Assembly (NCBI GenBank): GCA_002309695.1
Contig: DBXV01000008.1
Coordinates: 171,843-235,842, forward strand
Direction: 5' to 3'
DNA from: Myxococcales bacterium UBA1203
Lineage (GTDB): Bacteria; Myxococcota; Myxococcia; Myxococcales; UBA5297
Length of the DNA: 64,000 nucleotides
This document shows, piece after piece, positions 53,137-61,790 of this stretch. How positions within the stretch are numbered: position 1 is the stretch's first letter; every line of letters begins with the position of its first letter. The translations under genes and the position numbers were made by a program. Under the pieces are notes generated by a model. It did no database searches and was not told the origin of the DNA. It saw only the letters and a program-made list of their open reading frames with translations.

Positions 53137-54030
53137 TCATTCGCTGAGACGGCCCGTCCGGCACTCCTCTTCCGTCAGGTAATTTTCCAGAAACGGAATG
53201 GCGCGCAGCGTGTCTGTCAGAGCGGCTGGCGTATCCTCGGGGGCGGCTGCATCGGCGGCGTAATGGACGCGCACGAGGCAAAGCCCTTCGGCCGGGGCGC
53301 GAAAAGGATGGGGTTTCTCACCGCGGACCATGGCCAGGAGGGACTGTTCGTCGGTGAGACCTGTGCCAAAGGCCAGGGCAGCGGCCATGAGACTGCGGAC
53401 CTGATAGCGGCCAAAGCCGGTGCCGCGAATCTCCGTGAGGATGCCGCGGCGCTCATCGGCTTCGAGAAGGCGCGGCGCTGTGATTTGGCGCGCCTTGCTG
53501 CCGTCGCGGGCGCGGGAGGCAGAAAAGGCAGAAAGGTCGGGCTGAGCAGACAGAATTTCCAGAGCAATGCGCAGCCGGTGCGGGTCCACGGAGTCCTGGA
53601 TGTGGCCGGCTTCTGTGTCACAGCCGCCTGGCAGCCTCGGCCATTTTGTTTCGTCTTTGCTGCCCGCGAGGACGGATGCCGAGAGCCGATAGCGGTACGT
53701 TTTGCCTGTGGCCGACCAGTGGGCGTGGAAGGAGGGCTCCGCCGGGGTCAGGGCGCGGACGCGAAGCGTGGAAGGCAGCGTGTCATTCAGAAGGCGCTGC
53801 ATGGCCGCGCAGTCCACGTCGGATCGCGTCTGGAAAGAGATGGCCTGCCCCAGAGCCTGCACGCGGGCGTCGGTGCGGGAGGCGCCGAAGGGCGAGGCGC
53901 CGATGCCGATTCGATGAAGCGCGGAGGCCAGAACGCCGCCCACAGTGGGCAGGCTGGCCTGCGGCTGGAACCCCAGATAAGGCCGCCCGTCATAGGCAAG
54001 GAGCAGGGCGTAATTTCGTCGCGGAGGCAT
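53137..54030 (-). CDS. truA: tRNA pseudouridine synthase A
   Basis: TruA converts uridines 38-40 of the anticodon arm to pseudouridine. The 297-residue protein has YALLLAYDGRPYLGFQPQ at the start, the catalytic motif ASRTDARVQALGQ (Asp nucleophile; the usual GRTDxGVHA is slightly altered), SATGKTYRYRL and the C-terminal FGRYQVRSLMAAALAFGTGL. The length is slightly above the norm (about 265-280). It is convergent with the tRNA-Arg unit, 43 bases beyond that terminator, and divergent from pbpC. Confidence 0.94.
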   Translation of the reverse strand: MPPRRNYALLLAYDGRPYLGFQPQASLPTVGGVLASALHRIGIGASPFGASRTDARVQALGQAISFQTRSDVDCAAMQRLLNDTLPSTLRVRALTPAEPSFHAHWSATGKTYRYRLSASVLAGSKDETKWPRLPGGCDTEAGHIQDSVDPHRLRIALEILSAQPDLSAFSASRARDGSKARQITAPRLLEADERRGILTEIRGTGFGRYQVRSLMAAALAFGTGLTDEQSLLAMVRGEKPHPFRAPAEGLCLVRVHYAADAAAPEDTPAALTDTLRAIPFLENYLTEEECRTGRLSE

Positions 54031-54087
54031 GGATGGGGAGCTGTTGAGGCGGCGTGAAGGGCGCGGTGATGGGAATGGCCAAAGTGC

Positions 54088-54124
54088 GTCGCATTGGACG
54101 GCGCTTTCGGCTTAGAGGCGGCGC
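54088..54124 (+). promoter_or_regulatory. Possible promoter of pbpC
   Basis: CTTAGAGGCGGCGC begins at 54111 and matches the shared -10/discriminator pattern. The only -35 at suitable distance is GTCGCA (54088-54093); TTGGAC at 54094 is too close. It lies about 60 bases before the ATG. Confidence 0.35.
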
Positions 54125-54179
54125 CCCAAACACCGCGGGCGCGGGCAGTTCAAGGACAGGCGGATGAGGCAGGAAACGG

Positions 54180-56639
54180 ATGGATGACGCGAAGGCAAAT
54201 TCGGAGGCGGGGGGCAGCGCGGTCGGAGCCGGAACTGGCACAGGTTCCAATGCAGGCGCGAATGAAGTCCGGCCCGCAGGCAGACGCAGGATCATTCGCC
54301 GGATGCTGCTGACCGCAGGCGCGGTTCTGCTGCTGGGGACGGTGGCCGCGGCGATTTTCATTCTGATGCCGCTGCCGCCGGGGATGTTCGACCGCTCGCG
54401 CATCACGTCTGTCCGCTTCACCGACCGCAACGGGCGCCTGCTGCGCGAGCTGCGCTCTTTTGAGGATGGACGGAGCGTCCCTCTGCCGCCCGCTGAGCCC
54501 CTGCCGGAAAATCTGGTTCATGCCTTCGTGGCCGCGGAGGACCACCGCTTTGGCAGGCATCCCGGCGTGGATGTGCTGGCCATCGCCCGCGCCGCTTTTT
54601 CCAACCTGACTTCGCGCCGGGTGGTCAGCGGCGCCTCCACCATTCCCATGCAGCTGGAGCGGATGCTGACGCCGCGGCCGAAGAATCTCTGGGGCAAGTC
54701 CGTGGAAGCTCTGTGGGCTCTGCGCATTGCCCGCCACGTGCCTGATCAGACGATTCTTCGGGAATATCTGGATCGGATTCCTCTGGGGCGCGATCTGACG
54801 GGCGTGGAGGCGGCGGCTCAGTTTTATTTTGAGCGTCCCGCGTCCGCGCTGTCGGTGGCTCAGGCGGCGCTTCTGGCGGGCGTGGCGCGCTCTCCGTCGG
54901 CAGCGGACCCCTTTCGCCATCCGCAGGGTGCCCGGCGCTTCATGGAGCGTGTGCTGTCGGCCATGGAGCGGAACGGGGTCATTTCGGCCGAGGAACACAG
55001 GCTGGCGTCTGCTTCACCGCTCGATCTGGCCCGCGCCGAGAACGCCTTTCGCACGCCGCATCTGATGGCGGCGCTGACCCGTTCGCTGAGGACGCAGGGG
55101 CTGAGCGGCGCGGCGGTGGTGGAGACGACCATCGACCTGGAGCTGCAGACGGCGGTGGAAAACGCCATGCGCGAGGAGATTCGCGGCCTGAGCGACAGGA
55201 ACGTGGGCAACGCGGCGGTCATCGTCATCGACAACGCGAGCGGCGAGGTGCTGGCTTACGCGGGGAGCATCGACTTTCTGGACGAGGCGAACGGCGGGCA
55301 GAACGACGGCGTCCGCGCCAGGCGGCAGCCGGGGAGCGCGCTCAAGCCTTTTGCCTATGGGCTCGCGCTCATGGAGGGCATGACGCCGGCGACGATTCTG
55401 AGCGACGTGGAGACGCACCTGTCCACGCAGAGCGGCACGTATGTCCCCCGCAATTACGACCGCCGCGTCCATGGGCCCGTGCGCCTGCGGGCGGCGCTGG
55501 CCAACAGCTACAACGTGCCCGCCGTGCAGCTGATGGACCTGTTGGGGCCGGAGCGCGTGCTGGGGGTGCTGCGCGGCGCCGGCTTCGATTCGCTGAAAGA
55601 GACGGCGGACCACTACGGCGTGGGGCTGATTCTGGGGAACGGCGAAGTGTCGCTGCGCGAGATGGCGCGGGCCTATCGGGGGCTGGCCCGGGGCGGCGTG
55701 TGCGGCCCCATCACTGAGATTCGCAGTGTCCGTGATGCTGCCGGCAGGCGGATTCCGCTCGAACCTGAGCGCGGTGAGACGCGCTTTCTGGCGCCGGACG
55801 CAGTGGCGCTCCTGACGGACATTCTCTCGGACGAGGCCGCGCGTGTGTCGGCCTTTGGCCAGGTGAACGCTCTGCGCATGCCTTTCCCGGTGGCGGCCAA
55901 GACGGGCACCAGCCGCGCGCACATCGACAACTGGGTGGCCGGATTTACGCGGGAGCGGACTGTGGCGGTCTGGGTCGGCAATTTCAGCGGCAAGCCCATG
56001 AAGGACGTGTCCGGCATTACCGGCGCGGGGCCTGTCTTCCGGCGGGCGATGCTGCTGGCCATGGAGGGCATTCGGCCCGAGCCCCTGCTGCCCGAGGACG
56101 GGACGATGTTTCAGCGGGCGCGCATCTGCCCTCTGTCCGGCGAGCTGGCCACCGAGGCGTGCCCCGGGGCGATTGTGGAAAAATTTCTGCCGGGAACGGT
56201 GCCCACGCAGCCTTGCAGCTTTCATCTGCCGGACGGGACACTGTCTCTGCCGCCCCAGTTTGAGTCGTGGGCGCGGGCCGAGGGTTACGGGGTCTCGTCG
56301 GGTCTGCGTCAGACGGTCAGCGGCCGCCGCCGTTCTGCCCGTCCGCCGGGGAACGAGGACGCGCACCGCACCGCCCGCTTCCTGATTCCGCTGGAGGGCG
56401 ACGAATTTCTCATGGATACGCGGCTGCCGGCCGAGGCCCAGACCATTTCTATTCGGGTGTCGCCGCCTCCGGACACGCCGCACGATCGGCTGACCATCGA
56501 GCTGACGGACGGGAGCCGCATCGGCGTGGACGACACTTTTTCGACTCGGGCTGTCCTGCCGCACGGCACGCACGTTTTGAAGCTGTGGGAGGACGGGGCG
56601 CAGGCACCGTGCGCGTCGGTGCGCTTCAGAGTCAGGTAG
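54180..56639 (+). CDS. pbpC: Penicillin-binding protein 1C (bifunctional transglycosylase/transpeptidase)
   Basis: The 819-residue protein has a short cytoplasmic region and one signal anchor (residues about 40-62, MLLTAGAVLLLGTVAAAIFI). A GT51 transglycosylase domain follows with VAAEDHRFGRHPGVD (catalytic Glu) and GASTIPMQLERML. The transpeptidase domain has the SxxK motif in RQPGSALKPFAYGLAL, SYN in ALANSYNVPAVQ and KTGTS near residue 575. A C-terminal BiPBP_C domain covers about residues 690-819. That layout is diagnostic of PBP1C rather than PBP1A. It acts in periplasmic peptidoglycan synthesis. GCAGGAAACGG precedes the ATG. The SpoIID-like gene follows 10 bases later, so they are likely co-transcribed. 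Confidence 0.94.
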   Translation: MDDAKANSEAGGSAVGAGTGTGSNAGANEVRPAGRRRIIRRMLLTAGAVLLLGTVAAAIFILMPLPPGMFDRSRITSVRFTDRNGRLLRELRSFEDGRSVPLPPAEPLPENLVHAFVAAEDHRFGRHPGVDVLAIARAAFSNLTSRRVVSGASTIPMQLERMLTPRPKNLWGKSVEALWALRIARHVPDQTILREYLDRIPLGRDLTGVEAAAQFYFERPASALSVAQAALLAGVARSPSAADPFRHPQGARRFMERVLSAMERNGVISAEEHRLASASPLDLARAENAFRTPHLMAALTRSLRTQGLSGAAVVETTIDLELQTAVENAMREEIRGLSDRNVGNAAVIVIDNASGEVLAYAGSIDFLDEANGGQNDGVRARRQPGSALKPFAYGLALMEGMTPATILSDVETHLSTQSGTYVPRNYDRRVHGPVRLRAALANSYNVPAVQLMDLLGPERVLGVLRGAGFDSLKETADHYGVGLILGNGEVSLREMARAYRGLARGGVCGPITEIRSVRDAAGRRIPLEPERGETRFLAPDAVALLTDILSDEAARVSAFGQVNALRMPFPVAAKTGTSRAHIDNWVAGFTRERTVAVWVGNFSGKPMKDVSGITGAGPVFRRAMLLAMEGIRPEPLLPEDGTMFQRARICPLSGELATEACPGAIVEKFLPGTVPTQPCSFHLPDGTLSLPPQFESWARAEGYGVSSGLRQTVSGRRRSARPPGNEDAHRTARFLIPLEGDEFLMDTRLPAEAQTISIRVSPPPDTPHDRLTIELTDGSRIGVDDTFSTRAVLPHGTHVLKLWEDGAQAPCASVRFRVR

Positions 56640-56649
56640 GTCCAGAGGG

Positions 56650-57975
56650 ATGAAGGAGATGCCGGGAACGAGGACCGCGGGAGCGCGCCGCACCTTTTGC
56701 CAGAGTGCGGCCGTGTTCATGGCCCTGATCTGGTCACTGACGCTGATAGGTGTGTGGGCCGCGTCAGAAAAGCCGGCCTGGGCGGCGTCCCGTAAGTCCC
56801 ATGACCTGGCTGGCACAGCGCCGGACACAGTGCGCGTCCTGCTGTTCAGCAAGCGGCGTCCGACCTCGGTCACTCTCGCAAAGGAAAAAGAAGGGGAAAG
56901 CGCTGGAAAAGTCCGGCTCACCGCCGTGGGAAATTCTGTCAGCGTCACGCAGGGCAGCCGTGGGTCTCAGGAGACGCGGCGCCGCTTTCAGTCCGGACAG
57001 GGCAGCTGGCGCGTGAATTTTGAGAGCGGCGAGAGCGCGCTGGTGGACGGCAGCCTTGAAGTGACGGCGGCCCGCGGTGTCCTGCGCCTCGTGGGGACGC
57101 TGGCGCTGGAGGATTACGTGGCCCGGACGGCTGCTTCGGAAACGCTGCCGGGAACGCCGGATGCCGCGCTTCAGGCCCAGGCCGTGGTGGCGCGCACTTA
57201 TGCCCTCTCTGCTCATCGGCAGCAGCGTCAGCGCCATCCGCCGGACGCGGATTTGTGTGATTTGGCCCACTGCCAGGTGCTGTCTTTTGATGCGGCACCG
57301 GAGCATCTGGCGGCGGCCCGGCGCGCTGCCCAGGCGACGGCGGGAGAGGTGCTGCGCCTGAAAGCAAGCGGAAAATTGGGGGCGCCCCTGTTTCATGCCT
57401 CGTGCGGAGGTGCCACCTCGCTGGCCTCGGATGTTTTTGACGGACGGGATGACACAGGAAGCGCCGCAGTCCGCGACCCCGGCTGTACCTCGTCAGATAC
57501 CTGGAGTACCGAAGTCTCCGATGCCGATGTGGCCGCCGTGCTGCGCAGCGTCTGGGGAGGAAACAGCTCGAGAGGCGATGCTTCGGCCAGGAGCGAACCA
57601 GCGGCCAGCGGGCAGAGCGGCGCGGAAAGTCCGGAAAACGGTGCGCCGGCCTTAGACAGGCTCCAGCTGATTCGGGACGCGGGCGGACGTGTCATCCATA
57701 TCCGACATCCGGAAAGCGGCCGCGGCCTGTCGGGGGAAGCATTTGTGCGCAGACTCGGCGCCAGAATTGGCTACGGCCGCATTCCCTCCGCGATGTTTTG
57801 GGTGCGCCGCGGCGCTTCGGGAAAGCTGATTCTGCAGGGGAGAGGCAAGGGCCACGGCGTGGGCCTCTGCCAGCGCGGCGCGTCGGAGATGGCGGCCTCC
57901 GGCAGCAATTACAGACAGATTTTGCAGCGCTATTTCCCGGGGGCGGAGGGGGAAAATAACAATGATGGAGGTTAG
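56650..57975 (+). CDS. SpoIID/LytB-domain protein
   Basis: The 441-residue protein has an N-terminal signal or anchor (residues about 20-40, AAVFMALIWSLTLIGVWAA). The SpoIID/LytB domain is shown by LEDYVARTAASETLPGTPDAALQAQAVVARTYAL (the region with the catalytic-type Glu), LFHASCGGATSLASDVF and GKGHGVGLCQRGASEMAASG. SpoIID of Bacillus is a lytic transglycosylase acting on denuded peptidoglycan; in non-sporulating Gram-negatives these proteins are thought to act in cell-wall turnover. An insert at about residues 305-335 is Ser/Ala-rich and unconserved. It follows pbpC by 10 bases, so a joint role in peptidoglycan remodelling is likely. Confidence 0.9.
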   Translation: MKEMPGTRTAGARRTFCQSAAVFMALIWSLTLIGVWAASEKPAWAASRKSHDLAGTAPDTVRVLLFSKRRPTSVTLAKEKEGESAGKVRLTAVGNSVSVTQGSRGSQETRRRFQSGQGSWRVNFESGESALVDGSLEVTAARGVLRLVGTLALEDYVARTAASETLPGTPDAALQAQAVVARTYALSAHRQQRQRHPPDADLCDLAHCQVLSFDAAPEHLAAARRAAQATAGEVLRLKASGKLGAPLFHASCGGATSLASDVFDGRDDTGSAAVRDPGCTSSDTWSTEVSDADVAAVLRSVWGGNSSRGDASARSEPAASGQSGAESPENGAPALDRLQLIRDAGGRVIHIRHPESGRGLSGEAFVRRLGARIGYGRIPSAMFWVRRGASGKLILQGRGKGHGVGLCQRGASEMAASGSNYRQILQRYFPGAEGENNNDGG

Positions 57976-58040
57976 GGTTGGAGAGGGTAAGTGAAGGTAA
58001 ATGTTCAATGTGCGAGGGGGCATGTCGCCAGAAACAGATT

Positions 58041-60557
58041 TCAGGAAGGATTTATCACTTTATTATTTCTCCGATTTTTCCAGCGGATAAACGCAGGAGT
58101 AAAAAACATTACGAGAATAGTCATCCATCCGAGAATGGAGAGTGCAAGTCCAAGACGCAGACCCGGCGTGCGATAAATAAGTTCAACCTGATGGCTGCCC
58201 GCAGGTACGCCTATAGCGCGTCCCGCAATGAGCCCTGGAAAAATATCCGTGGGGATTTTATCAATGGTCGCCGACCATCCGCGGGCGAAGCCGTCGGCAA
58301 TAAAAAGCGTTGATGCTGTGTCTGAATAAGTTTTCACAATAATATGTTCGGGCTGATAGGTCTCTACATGGATTTTTGCATTGACGGGCGCTGTTTCAGG
58401 ATAGGACGAATCATTTGTTTCGACAGGTAATTCTTTTGTAATATCAAATGATTTTGTTTGGGTGATCTGGACAGCGCCTTCCATGTTGGCGACGGGGATG
58501 CCGCGAACCAGCCGAATTCTGGGGGCTGCGTTGGGATTGGGAATGACGTGGAGCGCTGACTCGAGGTCCGTCATTTTCGGATTCCCTTCTACAGCAGCGT
58601 CAATACGGAAGCCATTCCAGAAGACAACGTCTGGGAGTGCCTCCGCCGCGTGTCTCTGGCGCCCTTGAGCCGTCATCGGGAGATAGCCAACGGCACTTTC
58701 AATATGAAAAAGACCACCTCCATGAGCCATGTCATGCGATCTGAGTCGGGATGCTTGTATGTGATTCAGCTTAAAGGACGGCAGGGAAGTACTGATCAAA
58801 TCCAAAATTTCGCTATCATCGTTTGTATAAACTCTGGGGGATCCTACACTTCCCATTTTTTTCCATGTATTGCGGATCTCCTGAACAATCTGGCTGGGAG
58901 CGAGGATTTTTTCAGGCGAAGCCCGATGGCGCGTATTGCTCATGCCGATGCCTGTAATAAAAAGAGGCGCCGCAACGGCGAGGCCAATGAAAACTTTGGA
59001 GATTGTCGTTCGACTTCGGGCCGCAAAAGCTGATATACACAAAGTAATTAAAGAAAATAAAAAGCCCCATAGTAAAACGGTTTGAAATTGAGGTATAAGA
59101 GCGTTGACTTCGTCCATGGCCTCCGGCGGGCCGCCCGCGAGGGCCAGAACCCCGAAGCGGAACGCGTTTGTATTGGCAGAAAGCATTAGAATGAGGCTGA
59201 TGCCTGCAAAAAAAATAAGAAATTTTTGAAAAATTCCCCAGACAAGTCTGTTCTCATTTTGAGAACAGCGGAGAAGCCGTTCAAAGCCGAGGCCCGCCAA
59301 CGTTGCCAGTGACAGTGTTACAAAGACGACTGTTTTTTCTGGATAACGAAGCAAATTCCAACCGGGAAAGTTTTGGAGCAGACCATAAACAGGCGCATTT
59401 TGATCAGCGCCCAGGGAGATGGCCAGACTTGCAGTTCCAAAGCAGGCCATCACCCCAGCAGCTTTTTTTTGTGTTCCGGGACACCGAATGGCGAGCAAGG
59501 CGAGGGATAATACTGCTGCTCCCAGAAAGAGGCTGTCACTCCAAAATGAATTAAACGTTTTTGTATTAAATAAACTATTGGGGACCTCACCATTGGGCAA
59601 AAAAGGGGTTCCCGGACAAAAGAAATATAGAAGGCGCACTGGGTTGAGGGACCATTCCCTATTTTGCGCAAGCATAGTCGCTGTTTTGGTGCGCACTTCC
59701 GTGGCGCTCAATGCGGGCAGGAGCTGTGCAGCGGCAGTCAGAAACGTCACGATGCCGGCGATAAGCAATCGTCCCAATGCCGAGACTCGTTGCTGTTTGG
59801 GGCGGAACAATGCGAGGCAGAGAAGAAATATAGATGTAATAATCAATGCCTGGGGGTCACCGGACAGAGACAGGCATGCCATTGCCGCTGCGGTTGCCGC
59901 CAGCCAGGGTAAACAGTCTGATGAAATCAGCGGGATATTTTTTTTTGTAGAAGCTTCTGCAAAAAGGCTGAGGGCGTCGGACTGAAGCGTTTCGCAGGTT
60001 TTTTCCGAAAAAAATATGGCCCACGGAATGGCTGATGCAGCCAGAAGATAAGGAAGATTGCCATCCATGCTCATTAAATACCCCGAACATGAATAGGCGA
60101 TGGCGCCGATAAAGCCTGCCGCTTTTCCGCATCCCCAGTGCCGCAGCAGAAAAAATATTCCAGCGCCTGCGATGAAATGTGACAGAATTGCGGAAAGAGA
60201 TAATGCAACTGTGTGAGAAAAAATGAGATGAAGAATAATACTGGGGTGAAGAATAGCTGTGACAACATTGCCCACATAGCTGGACCCCAGACCATCATAA
60301 GGGTACCATTCGGGAAATTCGCCTGACAGCAGCCTGTCGGCAAAATTCATCCGCGTTGGCCAATAAACAAAGATCATGTCCCTGTAAAGCAGGGCGTTGC
60401 TGCCAAACAGGACGTCCCAATAGAAAATCGTGAGCAGCAGAATGCCGCTCCAGAGCGGCCAATGTGCCGACAGCCATGAAAGCAGTAAGGGGCGAGGCTG
60501 GATGATATTGGATGATGCAGGTTCCATCAGTGGTTTTGCTGTGTTTTGGAAGTCCAT
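58041..60557 (-). CDS. YfhO-like polytopic membrane protein
   Basis: About a dozen hydrophobic helices fill the first 550 residues, beginning with SGILLLTIFYWDVLFGSNAL. The first loop carries YRDMIFVYWPTRMNFADRL, the Arg-Asp motif placing acidic residues on the outer face as in GT-C glycosyltransferases. The C-terminal 250 residues are a soluble domain that ends in EHIIVKTYSDTASTLFIADG, GWSATID and one final helix, which is the YfhO pattern. YfhO of Gram-positives is linked to glycosylation of cell-surface polymers. The start is uncertain: ATG at 60557 (MDFQN, with AGAGGA upstream) is preferred to a TTG at 60599 or an ATG at 60527. Codon use is less GC-rich than on the left side of the window. 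Confidence 0.8.
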   Translation of the reverse strand: MDFQNTAKPLMEPASSNIIQPRPLLLSWLSAHWPLWSGILLLTIFYWDVLFGSNALLYRDMIFVYWPTRMNFADRLLSGEFPEWYPYDGLGSSYVGNVVTAILHPSIILHLIFSHTVALSLSAILSHFIAGAGIFFLLRHWGCGKAAGFIGAIAYSCSGYLMSMDGNLPYLLAASAIPWAIFFSEKTCETLQSDALSLFAEASTKKNIPLISSDCLPWLAATAAAMACLSLSGDPQALIITSIFLLCLALFRPKQQRVSALGRLLIAGIVTFLTAAAQLLPALSATEVRTKTATMLAQNREWSLNPVRLLYFFCPGTPFLPNGEVPNSLFNTKTFNSFWSDSLFLGAAVLSLALLAIRCPGTQKKAAGVMACFGTASLAISLGADQNAPVYGLLQNFPGWNLLRYPEKTVVFVTLSLATLAGLGFERLLRCSQNENRLVWGIFQKFLIFFAGISLILMLSANTNAFRFGVLALAGGPPEAMDEVNALIPQFQTVLLWGFLFSLITLCISAFAARSRTTISKVFIGLAVAAPLFITGIGMSNTRHRASPEKILAPSQIVQEIRNTWKKMGSVGSPRVYTNDDSEILDLISTSLPSFKLNHIQASRLRSHDMAHGGGLFHIESAVGYLPMTAQGRQRHAAEALPDVVFWNGFRIDAAVEGNPKMTDLESALHVIPNPNAAPRIRLVRGIPVANMEGAVQITQTKSFDITKELPVETNDSSYPETAPVNAKIHVETYQPEHIIVKTYSDTASTLFIADGFARGWSATIDKIPTDIFPGLIAGRAIGVPAGSHQVELIYRTPGLRLGLALSILGWMTILVMFFTPAFIRWKNRRNNKVINPS

Positions 60558-60674
60558 TGTCCTCTGCAGACAGGGAAGACTTTTATTGTGCACCTGCAAT
60601 GATGGCGAAGAAATATTTCAGCCCTCATGGCTGATAAATCAAGAAACCATGAAGTTTGTATCGCGCTGCGAGCC

Positions 60675-61712
60675 TTACTTCCCCATTCCGGCGAGGCGTT
60701 TGACCGAATGAGGCGCCTCCATGCCGGGGGTATATTTCAGAACAAAATGAATTCCTGCGGCCATGACGACACCGCACATGGCAAAAATAACCGCCATGGC
60801 GGCGAATCGCTTCCAGAGGGCCAGAAATTCCGTTTCATAGGGCGAAAGGGGTGCTTCCAGCCTGTTTTCACGGACGCGCTCGTCATAATGCCGGCAGATG
60901 GCGGTCGATTCTCCCGCTTCCAGCATTTGTCCGTGAGACAGAAGAATGGCCTTATCGCAGAATCGCTCCACGAGGCCGAGGGCATGAGTGACAAAGAGAA
61001 TGGTGCAGCCCGATTTTTTGAAATCCATAATGCGCTGGAAGGATTTCTCCTGAAATGCCGCGTCGCCCACGGATAATGCTTCGTCCACAATCAGAATTTC
61101 CGGATCGACCGAGGCCGCCACGGAAAATCCCAGCCGGGCCAGCATGCCTGATGAATAGTTTTGAATGGGCTCGTCGATAAATTTTCCCAATTCACTGAAT
61201 GAAATAATGTCATCCATGCGGGCTTCGATTTCCTGTCGGCTCAGCCCCATGACAATGCCGTTGATAATAATGTTTTCGCGGCCGGTGAAATGCGGATGAA
61301 ATCCCGCGCCCAATTCCAGGAGCGCGGAGACGCGCCCATGCACCTCGATGTTTCCCTCGTCGGGATAAACAGTCTGTGCGATGATGGAGAGAAGAGTACT
61401 TTTTCCCGCACCATTGGGGCCGACGAGTGCCACGGACTCGCCTTTCCGAATGTCAAATTCAATGTGCCGCAGCGCCCAGAAGTAATCCTTGGAATACTTG
61501 GAAAAAGCCATTTTCGCCATGTCGCTCAGGAGCATACTTCGGTGGCGGTGCATTTCGTAGCGTTTGCCTACATTTCTGGCGGCAATGACCACGGGCGGCA
61601 GGGCTGTATTTGCCGCGGCAATTTGTCCCTGCTGAGCCAATGTGTTTTTTTCAATATCCGCCGGCTGATTTTCTGCGGGCGGTGAAATTGTATTTTGTTC
61701 TGTTGAAGTCAT
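60675..61712 (-). CDS. ABC-2 polysaccharide/O-antigen exporter ATPase (Wzt/TagH-like) with C-terminal helix
   Basis: The nucleotide-binding domain shows NVGKRYEMHRHRSMLL, Walker A GPNGAGKSTLL (near residue 97), GAGFHPHFTGRENIIING, signature NYSSGMLARLGFSVA, Walker B ILIVDEALSVGD and the H-loop VTHAL. It is the class that pairs with ABC-2 permeases to export lipid-linked polysaccharide. No Wzt-type carbohydrate-binding domain is present. Instead the protein ends in a single hydrophobic helix at about residues 303-323 and a short polar tail, which is unusual. ATG 61712 is preferred because the earlier ATG at 61757 lies inside the terminator hairpin of the upstream gene. The permease is encoded at 63392-64000, beyond an intervening gene. 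Confidence 0.88.
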   Translation of the reverse strand: MTSTEQNTISPPAENQPADIEKNTLAQQGQIAAANTALPPVVIAARNVGKRYEMHRHRSMLLSDMAKMAFSKYSKDYFWALRHIEFDIRKGESVALVGPNGAGKSTLLSIIAQTVYPDEGNIEVHGRVSALLELGAGFHPHFTGRENIIINGIVMGLSRQEIEARMDDIISFSELGKFIDEPIQNYSSGMLARLGFSVAASVDPEILIVDEALSVGDAAFQEKSFQRIMDFKKSGCTILFVTHALGLVERFCDKAILLSHGQMLEAGESTAICRHYDERVRENRLEAPLSPYETEFLALWKRFAAMAVIFAMCGVVMAAGIHFVLKYTPGMEAPHSVKRLAGMGK

Positions 61713-61732
61713 TCGATTCTGTTTTGAAAAAG

Positions 61733-61777
61733 AACAATCGCCGATGGGCATATTCATCGGCGATTGTTGATGGGGAA
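61733..61777 (-). terminator. Intrinsic terminator after the MYXO-CTERM-like gene
   Basis: AACAATCGCCGATG, eight bases and CATCGGCGATTGTT form a perfect 14-bp inverted repeat. On the minus strand it is followed by CTTTTTC. It lies about 20 bases after the stop at 61791 and directly before the ABC ATPase gene, which would need read-through or its own promoter. Confidence 0.75.
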
Positions 61778-61790
61778 ATATATTTTATTT

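Noticed and set aside
55014..56948. Long open frame on the minus strand (644 codons)
   Set aside because: It is antisense to pbpC and the SpoIID-like gene and has no domain or ribosome binding site.
61713..61757. Earlier ATG (61757) for the exporter ATPase
   Set aside because: It lies within the perfect terminator hairpin 61733-61768, has no ribosome binding site and adds unconserved residues.
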